Source: Salvator merianae (Eukaryota > Chordata > Lepidosauria > Squamata > Teiidae). From it: a DNA stretch of 64,000 bases. A program made the translations under genes and the position numbers. Under the pieces are notes generated by a model. That model did no database searches. It was not told the DNA's origin and saw only the letters and a list, made by a program, of their open reading frames with translations. Location: NCBI GenBank assembly GCA_003586115.2, contig QVOM02000119.1, forward strand, positions 50,245,428-50,309,427, in the 5' to 3' direction. Below are positions 11,336 through 23,261 of the stretch, piece after piece; position 1 is the first letter of the stretch; each line of letters starts with the position of its first letter.

Positions 11336-12119
11336 CTGAGATGAATTTTTTGTTGTTGTTTCAATAATGAAGTATTAGGATTGTAGCTTTTCAGTATTTC
11401 AAAGATCTGTTTCGATGCCAGTTGCACATCGAAAGTCCACTGCTGGCTGGACAAAGTCCACATCAGAACCATTTCTCTTGCCTATTCTGTCCATGTGCAA
11501 ACTGCTGCTCTGTGTTAATGCTTCTTATTTTCTGCATCTACATTCATGCTTGGCCCTTTATGCTGTGCTTATGTAATTCAACCTGCATCTACATTTTCAA
11601 AGCAGGGAAAGATCTCTCCGTCATACAGCAGAGTGTTGGAGAATGTCACCAGGGTAAGCCTTGTGAACATTTTTGGCTGACATCATCAAACATGGAGATA
11701 GAAATAGACTCAGCAAAGGTGGTCATTCCAGGTCAGGGTTGACATGGGAACCCGTCACTGCTTATGGTTATTAAAGCTTTCCCTGCACCTCATTTCACAG
11801 GTTCCTCCTTTTCAGAGCCATTGTTACCAAAAGGCAAGTATATTTAGCATATAAGCTTGAAGTATTCTGACCATTGTTCTTTCCTTCAAGGGGACTATTG
11901 GCCTATAAAAATGAGCAGTAGATCTCTAAACAGACCCACAAACCTCAAAAATTGCATTTCCCAGTTGAGGGCATTGAGTGAGCCTGGGCATCAGCTAGGG
12001 GGCGTGCAGAAAGCATAGGATGTTCTTTGGAGCATTTAGATGGCTGCTGAGTTTGTTGCCTGTTTATTATTACACTGTATTCATGTTTTTGCTCTCCAGA
12101 CACACAGAAAAACCCACGA
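11336..12119. other. Unassigned non-coding stretch
   Basis: No recognisable gene or repeat. Short open frames lack motifs. Confidence 0.5.
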
Positions 12120-12505
12120 CTGTCTTAACAGTATATTGGGAATGCCAGACGCTGTAAGGAGCTGAAAACTTGTAATGTCGCTATTGTGGGAAACCCTGCA
12201 ATGATGCCAGGCTTCCCATAGCAGCGATGCTTACCTTCCCATAGTAGCGATGAAAGCACCTTCTGGAATCAGCTCGACTGGGGCTACTGGAAACCAATCG
12301 AGCATGTGCAAAAACAAACAACACCAAAAATGGAAGGGTGTTTGTCTGGTTTCCAACAGTCCCTATAAGCTGATCCTGGAAAGAGCTTGCCAGATGTCCA
12401 GATGAATCTGGGATTGCTTCTTGTGCCTGGTGAGATGCAGCAAGAGACAATCACAGGATCTTGTCTAGATCCCAGATTGCCTCTTGCCATCAGGAAACAG
12501 CCTCA
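12120..12505. mobile_element. Family E MITE (E2)
   Basis: Internal stem 'cgctattgtgggaaa...ttcccatagcagcg' matches the first stem of E1. The right part carries 'caatcacaggatcttgtcta' and 'gattgcctcttgccatc', the E right-terminal block. A second adjacent copy of 'cttcccatag(c/t)agcgatg' indicates a short local duplication at about 12215-12252. Confidence 0.55.
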
Positions 12506-14038
12506 CATTTCATGGTATGAGGGGCTCTTGCTTTCTGTGCCAGGGCCAATTCCACTCTGATGATGCCCTATTCCCAGTTAGATGGCATGACCCTTAAACT
12601 GGTTTAAAACCTGTATGTGGTAGAAGATCAGAAATGCAACCTGAACACAAAATAGAGGACCCATTCCTTGCACGCACATTTATATACATTTTGGTCACAT
12701 TTATTGGATTTGCATGCATACAATTATATTTAGGGCAATGACTGCTTCCATGGCCCATTCTATTCTACCATTACAAGGGGATCAACCCTCCAAGTTAAAT
12801 GAAATCATGGAGAATGAAATAATTATACCAGTTTTTAAAACTGGCATTCTTGATTTTTGCTGCTTTTGAAGAAATTGTGAAATGTGTTCCCAAATCTGCT
12901 GCATCTTATGGAAAGAAGGTAGACCCTCTTGGAGGACAGGGGGGCATGTCATCCAAACTCACCAGTCCCCAGGCTTTCACACCTGGCCCTGGGAACAACT
13001 TAATTATGAACCAAGTTAAAGAAACATCAGGGCAGGTTGCAGTGGCTGAGTCACTGCCTCCTCCCACGTGCGGACACGAAGAGGGAAACAGTGACTCATA
13101 AAACTATTTCTGCTGAGATGAAACCCTGTCAGCCCAGAAAAATGGCCAGAAGATGGCCATTTTCAGCCTGTCAGAGGTCTTGCTGGCATGGGAACATCAC
13201 AGATGTGAGAGGTGCTCCCCTCTCAGTGGTGTTCCCGGAACTGCAGCAAGATAAATTTCATGTGCCCACTATGACTTCCGCTTCCAGGATGGCACCTGTG
13301 CCTTCTTCCCCAGCAGTCAGTCCAAACAGGCCTTGCATTGATGGTTCCTGTGTGGCTACCTAACAAATAGCATCCAGGTAATGTCTAGTCTATCTTACAT
13401 TCACATGCATCATATAAGAGCAAATTAAGATCCCAATACCTCAGTATCTACCTCAGTATCTGTATTTCTATTACTTCCGAGGCTGGATAAATAGTACTTA
13501 GGGAAGAGATGATGTTTTCCTAGAAATGATATTATCATATTACTTCATTCCAAGTATGTCTATGGAGACTAGGAAAAATGAATAAATGTCCATAGAGAAA
13601 TGGATGACAAATTTTTAATAGTGAGAATCCACAAAAAAGAAGTTTGGCTGGTAATACATATGTGGCAATGTCAATAGAAGAATTAACTGCCATCATGCTA
13701 TCATTGAAAACATCTTAATTTCAAACCATCCTGAAGACATTTCTGTAGAGTTACATATAAGTATTTTAAATATATACATATATTGTTCTTTGCTCTGCTT
13801 TGTTTTAATTGGCCTTTGCTCCACTGATGGCTAACTGTGCCTGGGGGAATGTGTCTCTGGCTTCACAGCCTTGCCATGGCCTTGGGGTGGCTGGTGAATA
13901 TGCCTCCAGTGCCATTACTGCTAGGCAAGGTCACATTTTTGAAATGTTTGTACCAGTCCACAGAGGGCAACCTAGGCCTCTGTGTGCATGCGCAGCAGCC
14001 TTTAAAATTGTATCAACTTGGTCCTCACTACACACAGT
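12506..14038. other. Unassigned non-coding stretch
   Basis: No family recognised. Open frames at 12850-13363 and 13809-14121 show no motif. Confidence 0.5.
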
Positions 14039-14520
14039 GGGCCTGGTCGCACTTAGAGAGTGGAATGTTCCAGGTCACTCACTGGAATAGAGCATTCACA
14101 CCTGTAAACAGCTCCAGCTGACTGGAAACTCACTGAAGCCCACCTGAAGGTCACCAGCTGTGGTCAAGAAAATTGTAGTCTCCAAGCTGACTAGCACAAT
14201 CAAGTGCAGATCAGGAGTGGTGCGTTCACACTACTTCTTGGTTTAGAATGGTGATGGGGCAGGGACTCTGTGGCCATGCAGGTGCCCCAATGATTTGAAC
14301 CCAGTTCTCGCTAGGTGTGGACTTTGGTGTCCGGACCCTGGTAGCCATTCTGGACACAGCTACCAAACTAGTGCACTCGCATTCGCACTTGTTCCCCAGC
14401 TGGTCAGCTCAAGAAGTGTTCCAGTGCCGACAAGTGTGAACACTCCTCTCCATACCCGATCCTGACCAGCCCAGACCATGCTAGTTAGAACATTCTACTG
14501 TAGTAAGTGTGAACAGTGAC
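14039..14520. mobile_element. Family G MITE (G2)
   Basis: Left end GGGCCTGGTCGCACTTAGAG, right end AGTAAGTGTGAACAGTGAC. Co-linear with G1 over its whole length ('actggaatagagcattcac', 'ggtgtccggaccctggtagc', 'ccagaccatgctagttagaa'). Right terminus decayed. Confidence 0.75.
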
Positions 14521-14686
14521 TTAGCACCTTTACTAATGCTAACACCTCTCCCAGACATTTCAACAGCAGCAGAAGTGGAGACGGCTCACCCTGGAGGCTA
14601 GTAAAAGGTCTTTGCCATGTAATGGAGACATGCCCATGATATAAGTTCAGTCTCTGCTCTTGGACCTTTCTGCATTTACCTACCTT

Positions 14687-15103
14687 TCTGCAGCCTACAG
14701 CTGCTCCCAATCACGGCTAGCTGGGGAGCACTAAATTGTGCTCCACAACCTGACCAGGAGCAGCTATCCTGCTCCTGGTCAAGTACATTTGTGCCTGTTT
14801 CTGGGGTAAAGGCACAGCTGCACCATGCACCAAGGCTGTGCTTGCACAATTGTGCAATTGTGCCTGGGGGTGTTTGTGCAATCCATGGTGCTGCCAGTTG
14901 CCATGGCAGTGGTCAGACGCTTCCCAGCCACTCTCATGGAGAAGTTCAGGAGCAAGATACCAGCATTTGCAGGTGAATGCTGATATCCTGCTGATATTCA
15001 AGTCTAGGGACCTGCAATGCAGATGATGTCCACATTACATGGTCCATTCCAGCTTACAATGGGATGATTATACCCTTCTAAGATGGCAAGTGCAAAAATG
15101 CCC
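14687..15103. mobile_element. Family A MITE (A2), 5'-truncated
   Basis: Family-A order in reverse: 'ctacagctgctccca', 'tggggagcactaaattgtgc', 'gccagttgccatggcagtgg'. The right terminal hairpin is partly preserved and the end reads GGCAAGTGCAAAAATGCCC. The last bases fall in the 8-bp target duplicated by element K. Confidence 0.65.
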
Positions 15104-15104
15104 T

Positions 15105-15424
15105 CAGGGGCATAGCAAGGGGGGGCGGGGGGGCGGCCCATCCCAGGCGGCGCATTGTCGGGGGCGGCCCATGGAGCCAGGGCCCCGCCCACTGGTGCCC
15201 TCACTCATTGCCCCGCCCGTCCGTCGGCAGCGCGCTGGTCACCCCCCGCACTGGCGTGCTGGCGTCGCCCCGCTAGCGTCACCCGCCCCACACGCTGGCG
15301 TCGCCCCACCCCGCGCCGGCGCTCTGGCGGCACCCCTCGCACCGGCACACCAGCGTCGCACCCCGCGCGCTGGCATCGCCCCCGCCCATAGCCCCAGGCA
15401 ACGGAAGCGCTGGCTACGCCACTG
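15105..15424. mobile_element. GC-rich hAT-type MITE (K) with perfect 8-bp target duplication
   Basis: Ends CAGGGGCATAGCAAGGG and, reverse-complemented from the right, CAGTGGCGTAGCCAGC, a common hAT terminus. AATGCCCT occurs at 15097-15104 and again at 15425-15432, a perfect 8-bp duplication as expected for hAT insertion. The interior is extremely GC- and CpG-rich with degenerate tandem units of the type GCTGGCGTCGCCCC. Inserted at the terminal bases of A2. Long open frames here are composition artefacts. Confidence 0.9.
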
Positions 15425-15548
15425 AATGCCCTTTGTTTCAGTGAAATCAAGTTCTTCCATGGATGCTGTGCAGCCAGACATATGACTATCCAGATAATTT
15501 TCCCCCAAGACCATTCAGTCCAGTTTTGTTTTCTGACACAGTTACTTT

Positions 15549-15575
15549 AAATAATAATAATAATAATAATAATAA
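15549..15575. repeat. (AAT)n microsatellite
   Basis: About nine AAT units, followed by an imperfect purine-rich stretch. Confidence 0.9.
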
Positions 15576-16770
15576 GGAAAAAGACGAGAAGGAGAACCAG
15601 AACCAGAAGGAAGTATGTTCTCCTTCAAGTTTCCAAAATTAGAATGCACAAACTGAAGGGCTTGCTATCTTCAGTTCTCCATTCCTGCCCAGAAAGCATG
15701 GTAGGGCAACTACCAGTCAGATGCTTTTGACAAGCACCATAGTTATTGGGCAATAACGTGTCTTAGAAAGATACAACAATTTGAGTGTAATAGGTCTACT
15801 GTTACTGACAACCCTGGCTAATTGAAACATAATGGGTAAAAGGGTCTCCTGCTGTCACTTGTAATTTGAGCTAAAGGGGGCAGAAGGACAGAAAATGAGG
15901 AATGATTGGCCTAAATCTTCTCTGAGTGCCCTCTTTTCCTTCCTTGTGGAGATTCTGTGGTGGTACAAACCTTTTAAAGTTCTAAATAAAGCCCTACTAT
16001 TTTGATTCCTGCGGCTACTTTTATTAATGTCCAGCAGACTCTCTTGGCACATCCTGTTAACAGTGGCTTCTTCATACTTTCCATTTCTGACAGCAGCACA
16101 GATGGGTGGAGGGGTGGTTAAATAATGTCAGCCACATGTTTGGAACAGAAAGTGGAAGGGCCAAGCATATCTCAGCGTCCAGCTCCAATCATAACTGGTC
16201 TAGGAATAGGATATACAGCAGAATTCAGAACAGATTATGCAGTTTCAGAACAACAACACTAAATGCAAAGATTGGAGTAGTTCGTTTTGGACTACAACTC
16301 CCCTGGTCCTTAATGATAGAGGATAAGGAACACAGGAGTTTTAGCTCTGTAAAAGATAAAATGACATGCATACCCCTTGTCATAGTTCTGAGGTTGTTAC
16401 GCCTTGTTCCATAGTTCTGCTTTGAACCAAATCTTTCAGATACGGCTATGAGTCTCCTTGCAGTCATATCCTCTGAAGATGAGTATGGTATACTGTTCAA
16501 GGATACAAAACGCCCATGTCCCTCTTAAATCAAGACTGTATTTGCTAGGCAAAAAACTAGCAAATTCAGCCCTTGAGAAGGTGACCACTTACCTACCTCG
16601 TGTTGTTCCTTGCTGCCCAACCACCCAGCTTTCTTGAAGGTTTGAAATCCAAATTGAATCAACGGAGGATTTGCTGCTGCCACACCAGCTTCAAAGGAAG
16701 CCCACAAAGTGGTTTTCAGCAGGAAGAGGGGCTTCCAGCTGTGCTCTCCCCACACTGACTGCTGTGACCA
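15576..16770. other. Unassigned non-coding stretch
   Basis: Non-repetitive as far as can be seen by eye. Open frames at 15855-16755 show no motif. Confidence 0.45.
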
Positions 16771-16771
16771 G

Positions 16772-16907
16772 GGCTACATTCAGACGTCACTTACATATTC
16801 TGCTATATTTGAATATTCCAGAATAAATCATGGATATTCCAGAATGTCCATGCTTTATTCCAAAGTATCCAAATATAGTAGAATAAGTAAGTGACGTCTG
16901 AATGCAG
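16772..16907. mobile_element. Family D foldback MITE (D1)
   Basis: Almost entirely palindromic. Left arm GCTACATTCAGACGTCAC continues 'ttacatattctgctatattt'; the right arm mirrors it as 'aaatatagtagaataagtaa' then GTGACGTCTGAATGCAGC. Centre 'tattccagaat'. Sister copy D2 at 26012. Confidence 0.8.
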
Positions 16908-16989
16908 CATGTATCTATTTCAAGAGCCCTTGATTTCACAGTTAGAACATTCCTCCAAATTCATAGACGCCCATCAGTTTTCATCAGCA

Positions 16990-17360
16990 CTGAAAATGCT
17001 GGTTTCCTGCTCCCAAACTTTGCCTTGATAGTGGCTGGGAAGCATCCAGCCACTGCCACAGTGACTGGCAGTGCCATGGATCATGCAGGCAAGGTGTGAT
17101 TGTGCGATCACACAATCATGTATGCGTAGCTACAGCACGCAGCATGGCTGTGCATTCACATCCAGAAGCAGGTGCAAATGCACTTGACCGGGAGCAGGAT
17201 AGCTCCTCCTGGTCACGTTGTGGAGCACAATTTAGCGCTCCACTACCAGCTATGATTGGGAGCAGCTGTACGCTGCTCCCGGTCACAGGCTTCCAGGTAA
17301 TGCAGATGCTCTTTGCTAGTGATCGTCCCTGACACTCACTAGCTTAAAGTGCAAAAGCAC
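16990..17360. mobile_element. Family A MITE (A3), left end lost
   Basis: Carries 'gctgggaagcatccagccac', 'gcgatcacacaatcatg', 'gcgctccactaccagct' and right terminus CTTAAAGTGCAAAAGCACC. Left terminal hairpin is absent. CpG sites partly retained. Confidence 0.65.
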
Positions 17361-18506
17361 CTAGTGATAGAGGCAGAGAAAGAGCAAGGGAAAAAGAAAT
17401 CAAGTATGTTGTGTCTTAGGCCATGTTCACACAACAATATAATAGTTTGTCTTAGGGGATAATGCAGACTGAGTAAAATTTTGGTTTGATCACACCCATC
17501 TTCTTTAATGTGGGCTCACACTTTACAGTCTACCAGGCCTCAGTCTGGTGACAGGCAATATTTTTCTCTCCACCCCTCCGACCCTTGTCTCCCCTCGGTG
17601 ATTGGATCCCACCTCACCCTATCCCCACCCTCACCCTTTTTTCCTTTTCTTGTGTATAACCAAGATATTACCACAAGTGTGCAACTCTGCAGTTCTTAGG
17701 TTGGGGAAAATCTGCTGGCATGAATTCTGTCGGCGGGGAACTAGGACTTGTTTACTTGTTTGCTTATTTTTAAATAAGGGTTTCAAATTTGGGATGTTTG
17801 TCAACCAACAGCCGATCCTGAAGTCGTTCAGTCCTGTGGTTTCCAGTTCATCATTCCAAACAGTGAGGACATTTTTAAAAAGAAAGAAATCAAAGAAAAG
17901 GTTTGCTCTGCTGCTGGTTTGATTTGACCTAAGAAACCACCAAACAAATCCTTCCCTCTCTGTAGAAAAAAAAGCAGAGTGGATCCTAGAAGCAGAAATT
18001 CAATCCCAGATATAGCGATTTTGTTTCTTTTTATCTTAAACCTATCGAGCAGCAAAATGTATCTGTCTTTTTGGAAAGAGGAAATAAAGTCTTGTTTGCC
18101 TTGCAAAACCACTGTTCCAATCAGATGACCCTCTCTCAGACACAAACACAAACACTCTCATATACAGATAAACACACACACTGATATGCATACAAACTCC
18201 CTCCCCCCAAAAAAGAAATTCAAGTCAAGCTTTCTGAATCACCTACAAATATTGCTGCCTCAAGTCCCATTTCTCTATTCCTCACTTCTCTCCTTTCCCT
18301 CCCACTCCAGGCGAGCTTTCTTCTGACTTCAAGACAACCCAGCGGGGGAGGACAGCTTGGGACTTGGAGGAAGGGACAGGAAATGAAAGAAAGAGAGAGA
18401 GATCTGGGCAGAAATAGAGAACACTTTCCATCCTAGTACAGCTGATCGCTCTGTTTCTTCCTCCTCCTCTCTTTCCCTTCACCAGGGTGAAAGTGGAAGG
18501 CACTCA
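17361..18506. other. Unassigned non-coding stretch
   Basis: Contains a 'ggccatgttcacac' phrase at 17422 that resembles a MITE end but has no visible partner. CA-rich segment near 18140-18185. Confidence 0.4.
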
Positions 18507-18855
18507 GGGCCTGTTCGCACTTTACAGCCTAGAATGGTATTATGATACCATTCCAGGCTGTACAAGACCCCACACCATGGCGGCCATCCATACTGTGAGG
18601 GCCTCCAGCATTTGAAATGTGGATGGTCAGCCCAACTGCCATGACTGCAGCTGTGGCAATGTCCAGCCATTGCCATGGTGATCGGGAACATGGCACATGA
18701 CCACAAAATTGCAATCGCAGCCATGCCACACTGCACCACCAACTTGCAACATTCACACTTGGAAGAGGGTGTGAATATTTCAGACTGGGAACAATCCAGC
18801 TGCTCTGTGGACATCGATTTTGTTGTCCACAGCTAGTAGTGTCCAGGAGCTACTA
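18507..18855. mobile_element. Family A MITE (A4), right-truncated
   Basis: Left end GGGCCTGTTCGCACTTTA followed by a hairpin at 18523-18562 (stem TACAGCCTAGAATGGTAT, 17 of 18 paired). Internal 'tgtccagccattgccatggt' and 'ttgttgtccacagctagtag'. The right terminal repeat is missing. Confidence 0.75.
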
Positions 18856-18978
18856 ATTATAAAATATATCCTTAAAATATAACCAAGCTAAGAAGCAGGG
18901 ATGGTTTCAGTGCTGAAATAATCTGAATACAATCTAGGTCAAATTTTGATGGGATTCATCAGAGAAAAATTGGAAGGG

Positions 18979-19011
18979 CAAAAAAAAAAACAAACAAAAA
19001 AAAAAAAAAAC
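18979..19011. repeat. A-rich run
   Basis: Poly-A interrupted by two C residues. Could be a retroposon tail, but no recognisable body precedes it. Confidence 0.8.
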
Positions 19012-19127
19012 CAGGTGTGATTCCTGTGACTCTCCAATTGTCTGGATTTGTCTTAAAGCTCAGGTGTGACCGCAGCCTCAGATGTTAAGCTAATAAGCTT
19101 TTGTGACCACTGTATAGATCTTACATG

Positions 19128-19504
19128 GGGCATTTTCACACTTTTTACATTAGATAATGTGGAATTGACCCCACAGCATGGATACTGTCTGCACTGTGGG
19201 CCCTCGATTTGAATATGACCAGGATACCAGCATTCAGAGCAACTGGGAAGTGTCCAATCGCTGCCATGGCAACCGGTTGTACCATAGAGTGCGCAGGCCC
19301 ATGCAAGCACAATCACAAGATCATGCAGGTGCAGCCACTGCATACTATGCACAGTATATCCACACCCATTTCTGGTGCTCCACAGCTAGCTGTGATGGGG
19401 AGCATCTGCAGGCTGCTCCCAGTCACATAAGCCTGCGCAAAGTGTGGAGACACTTTGCTAACAAGCATCCCTGATGCTCACTAGCTTAAAGTGCAAAAAA
19501 GCCC
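19128..19504. mobile_element. Family A MITE (A5)
   Basis: Ends GGGCATTTTCACACTTTTTAC and CTTAAAGTGCAAAAAAGCCC. Flanks ATG and AAG differ by one base. Full family-A order, including 'gagacactttgctaac' and 'aagcatccctgatgctcact' near the right end; used as the uninterrupted reference for A1. Confidence 0.75.
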
Positions 19505-19640
19505 AAGGATCTTGAAGTCCAAAGTTGTTCCATAGCTCCTGTTGACAGAAAAATTCTAACAGCTTAACCGTTTGATGAAGATGGAAAATTCATGAAAAGG
19601 ATCCTCAGTGTGTCCTGAGTCCACCAAGCACAGACTCTAG

Positions 19641-19691
19641 GAGCAGTTCTGCACTGGCCAGTATACTGGACCAGCCAGTGCAGAATCACTC
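19641..19691. mobile_element. Family C minimal deletion derivative (C2)
   Basis: Only 51 bp: 'gagcagttctgcactggcca', a few bases, then 'ccagtgcagaatcactc'. TAG lies on both sides (19638-19640, 19692-19694). It is essentially two terminal repeats of C1 joined. Confidence 0.7.
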
Positions 19692-19699
19692 TAGATTGG

Positions 19700-20829
19700 G
19701 CAGGGAGTCTAAAAAGGGAGCTAAGAGCACATGGAAAAGGAATATGAAAGGAGTATGCCTTTAACCTTGACAAGAGATGCACCACCTCAATTTCTAGTTA
19801 GACCTGGTATGTGTGATCTGTTTTGTGCCTCTAATCCTATGGTAACCATATGGCTAGAACATCTGGTCTCAAGTTCAGCTGTACCACCCCCACCCGTTAA
19901 AGATTTCCCATCATTAAAATCTTATGCCATTACGAATGAAGCCCCCTCCCATTTTAATATTTCTATATCTCCTTCTTAGAACACAGGCATAGTGTCTCTC
20001 TCGTGTTTATTTCTAGTTAATGATCCAAACATAGGATTAGTACATAAATATTAATTACCTATGTAAACAGGAAATGCAGCTTAAAATAACAAGTGGGCAC
20101 AAGCTGGCACTAACAGCAAGATACTTTAGGAGGCCTGGGTTTTCCCTCTGAAACAGCAACCAATTGTTTTTCACTGATTTAATTGCTTCCTTTCCGTTTA
20201 ATTACTTTGAGAATTAACTGCAGGAAAGTGTATCCCTTTTCCAGTAATAAGCTGACCTACAAAGAACAAAAAAGATTCTGAAGACGGCTTTATCACTTCT
20301 GTGTAACTCAGCTGTATAACTATCGACCATATTTCTTTTGCTCCTTCTTAAGCTGTATATGTTACTATGCACAGGTTTAAGAAAATGTATTTCCTGGGCT
20401 ATTAATGTTTGGCTTGCTATAAGCAAAAATGTAAGTGGAAATATTTAGCCAGGGAGTAAAGGAGAGGAAATTATTTCCTGCTCTTGCCCCCTCCCCCAAA
20501 AGAGTGCTACAAATGCTTTTAGGAGCACAAGCTTCTGTCAGGACAAATAAAATTGCAGAATGGGCATATTTTTCACCAGTTGCTAACTGGAGCTGGAAAA
20601 GCGCTTTTATGTCCATAAAGTTGTAAAACCTAGCTGATATTTTTTTAAAAAATCAAAACAATTGAAGCATTTTATGTGGAAGCTGAGGTTAAAGATTCAT
20701 TACATAAGCTACAACAAAATGCAACCCATTATAAGCTATTTTGTTGTTATTTGTAGCACAGGGGTAGAACAATTGTTGATAACTTATTTTACATTTTTAC
20801 ATCAGCTAAGCACTAGAGCACACATAAAT
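19700..20829. other. Unassigned AT-rich stretch
   Basis: No gene or repeat recognised. Confidence 0.5.
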
Positions 20830-20837
20830 ATTAGATT

Positions 20838-22015
20838 ATGGCCGTGGTCCGACAGCATAAATTTAATCCGTATCGGAAGAGTACAAGGACTGAATTCGTC
20901 TTCTGGTCGTTCCCACAGTTACAGTTTAACACGGACTCAATTCGTACCTGCTCGTTCCCACAGTGATATTTCCCGTGCTTGGCACTGAGAAACAGTACCT
21001 TTTCTGCCTTCACCCCTTGCCAAATTCCCCTCCCCGTGCAGTCAGTGATTGGCTGCAGTCCCAATGTTCAAATCTTGACGTCACAGGGGCGGGAAAGTCA
21101 AGCTCCGCTCTCCGTAGGTGCCCGCTGCTGCCTCAGAACATGGATTCACTTGGCAGCCTTACTAGTCATTTGCCATTTACTCCTTCTCCCCCCTATAGCC
21201 TCTGTCTACATAAGAAGTACTTTAAAACCATGTGTACGGCACAATTAAGCTTTTTAAAAGATTTCTGCTCCCTTGCCAGTGCACTTTAACACAAATGCGC
21301 AATTTAAAAGTAGCGTAAAAGCAGGGAGAGGTCCATAACAAAGGAAAAAAGTGGGGAGGGAACGTGGGGGGGCTCTACTATTTTGACAGTGCTGTTCATT
21401 GCCAGCAAATGGACTCTGACTCATCTTCCCCCGAGACATCCCCCGAGCATTTGTCTCCGCTGTGCTGCTGACGGCAAAACTCATCTAGAGCGGGTTCTTT
21501 GTTGGGGCAAGAGGACTGCAACCCCAAACAGGCGCAGTTTATTTTTTGCTTTAAAGAGCAAATGGAAGTGGAGGAAGCCTTTAATTTCTTCCTGGCAGTG
21601 TCAAATGGGGGATAAAGAAAGAGAAAGCTCCACAGCTTAGCGAAATAAAAAGGAGGACGGTTTCTTTTCCGCTGGCAGCGACGGAAGGGGGGATAATGGA
21701 GGCAGAGGAAACTACTGCGCTTCCTGCCTACCCACAAAGTCTGTCATTGGATGGCACAAAATGGGGATCCCTCCCTCTGCATGCCCACAAAAAAGTACTG
21801 TCCCTCCCAAACAGTCTCCTTCCCCGTTCCCACATCGCAAAGTAAAGCGCGCTAACGCTCTGAAACGGCTTGAGACTTCCTTAAATCCGAATATAAAGTA
21901 GTCTGGATTTCGCCGATATAGTCCAGAAAAACTTCGGAACAGCAAGATCATGTTGGGACAGCGGGAACTGAAGACGGCCTGTAAACTGATTAAATGCCGT
22001 GTCGGAACGCGGCCT
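20838..22015. mobile_element. 1.18-kb hAT-like non-autonomous element (H)
   Basis: Perfect 8-bp duplication ATTAGATT at 20830-20837 and 22016-22023. Terminal inverted repeats ATGGCCGTGGTCCGACA at left and AGGCCGCGTTCCGACA at right (reverse complement); both lead into 'atttaatc'. A subterminal direct repeat ends in 'cgttcccacagt' (20890-20919 and 20936-20964). No transposase-like reading frame. The interior is GC-richer than the flanks and contains promoter-type motifs at 21048-21093. Confidence 0.88.
21048..21093 (+). promoter_or_regulatory. Promoter-like motif cluster (CCAAT, CRE, GC box) inside element H
   Basis: Within 46 bp: inverted CCAAT (ATTGGCT, 21048), CCAAT (21061), a full palindromic CRE TGACGTCA (21076-21083) and an Sp1-type GGGGCGGG (21086-21093). 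Motif presence is direct; promoter activity is inference. No downstream gene is visible in the window. Confidence 0.4.
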
Positions 22016-22326
22016 ATTAGATTGCTTCAATGAAAAGTAACCTAAAACTGCATTCTGCAAAAATTTCCTATATAATTACCTACGTAATTGCCAGACATGT
22101 TCAAGAACACTGCCCTGCCTTGTTCAGAAAAGAACCGTATTGTTTGTATCTTGAGAAATATTCATAAGTTAGTTCAAATTCAGCTTTATCCAATCTCTAC
22201 AAGACCACAACTTCCAGCTCTCTAACAAGATCCTGCCAAACCCCTCCCTCTTTTCCATTACACTTTGCATTTCATTGGCTGGATTGGTGACAGAAGCAGG
22301 AATATTCTTTCAGTTCTAGGAAGACA

Positions 22327-22906
22327 GTGCCTGTTCACACTTTAGTGCTCATGAGCATCTGGATGCTTACTACCACAGTGCATCCACAGCCTGCAGAGAC
22401 CCTAATGTTCACAAACACTACTAGCTTTGGACAACTAAATCACTGTCCACAGCTGCACCAGGAGACGCTGGACTGCTCCCAGTAAACAGTGTTTCTACCT
22501 GCTACAGGCCATAGCACAACTGTAGCTGTGCAGTTGCGCACCATGTCCCTGGTCACCATAGCAACAACCATGGTGGACAACCAGCATTTGCATTGCAAGT
22601 GCTGGAAGCCCGGTTCTGGGCTGTTCCAGCCCTCACAGTGCAGACAGCCACCACATTTCAGGAAATGTTAATCATAGAATCATAGACTCATAGAGTTGGA
22701 AGGGACCTCCAGGGTCATCGAGTCCAACCCCCTGCTCAATGCAGGATTCACTAAAGCATCCCAGACAGATATCTGTCCAGCCTTTCCTTGAAGATCTCCA
22801 GCGAAGGAGAGCCCACCACCTCCTGTGGTAACCTGTTCCAGTGACTGATTGCCCTTACGGTCAGAAAGTGTTTCACCTTTCTAAGGTGGAAAGTGCACAC
22901 ATTCCC
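22327..22906. mobile_element. Family A MITE (A6), split by CR1
   Basis: Left end GTGCCTGTTCACACTTTAG, right end GGTGGAAAGTGCACACATTCCC. Contains 'tggacaactaaatcactgtc' and 'gtccctggtcaccatagca'. The right terminal hairpin is interrupted by CR1 at 22671-22878. Confidence 0.7.
22671..22878 (-). repeat. CR1 LINE 3' end
   Basis: Begins 'atcatagaatcatagact', then 'gagttggaagggacctccag' and 'tcatcgagtccaaccccctg', the reverse complement of a CR1 3' terminus. 5'-truncated, as usual for CR1. Inserted in the terminal palindrome of A6, so it postdates that element. Confidence 0.9.
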
Positions 22907-23261
22907 AAGGAATGGAACAGGGCTATCTTCCTCATCGTTGGCATCAGATTGACTATGTAGAATTAGCTACTGGAAATGTAGGGTGTTTCCACATGAGCCT
23001 GAACACTGCCTCACTGAGAGGTTTAGGCCACTACCTTCTGTACAGTGGTGTGAGATGGCAGACACACACACCCTTAGAACATTCCATCTGCACAGAACAG
23101 AGCTACGGAGTGAGACATGACACCATATCTGGCTCTTCCAATAAACTGAAAAAGTCATCCACCAACAAACTACTGTTTGTATACCAAACCACAAAGGGCA
23201 TGTGGATGACAGACCCTCATAAGCCAATCTTGGGCTGAACTTGAATATGAAAGGAAATAAA

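Noticed and set aside
15039..15450. Overlapping 78-128 codon frames on both strands at 15 kb
   Set aside because: They lie over the GC-rich hAT element K, where stop codons are rare by composition; residues are mostly Ala, Pro, Arg and Gly.
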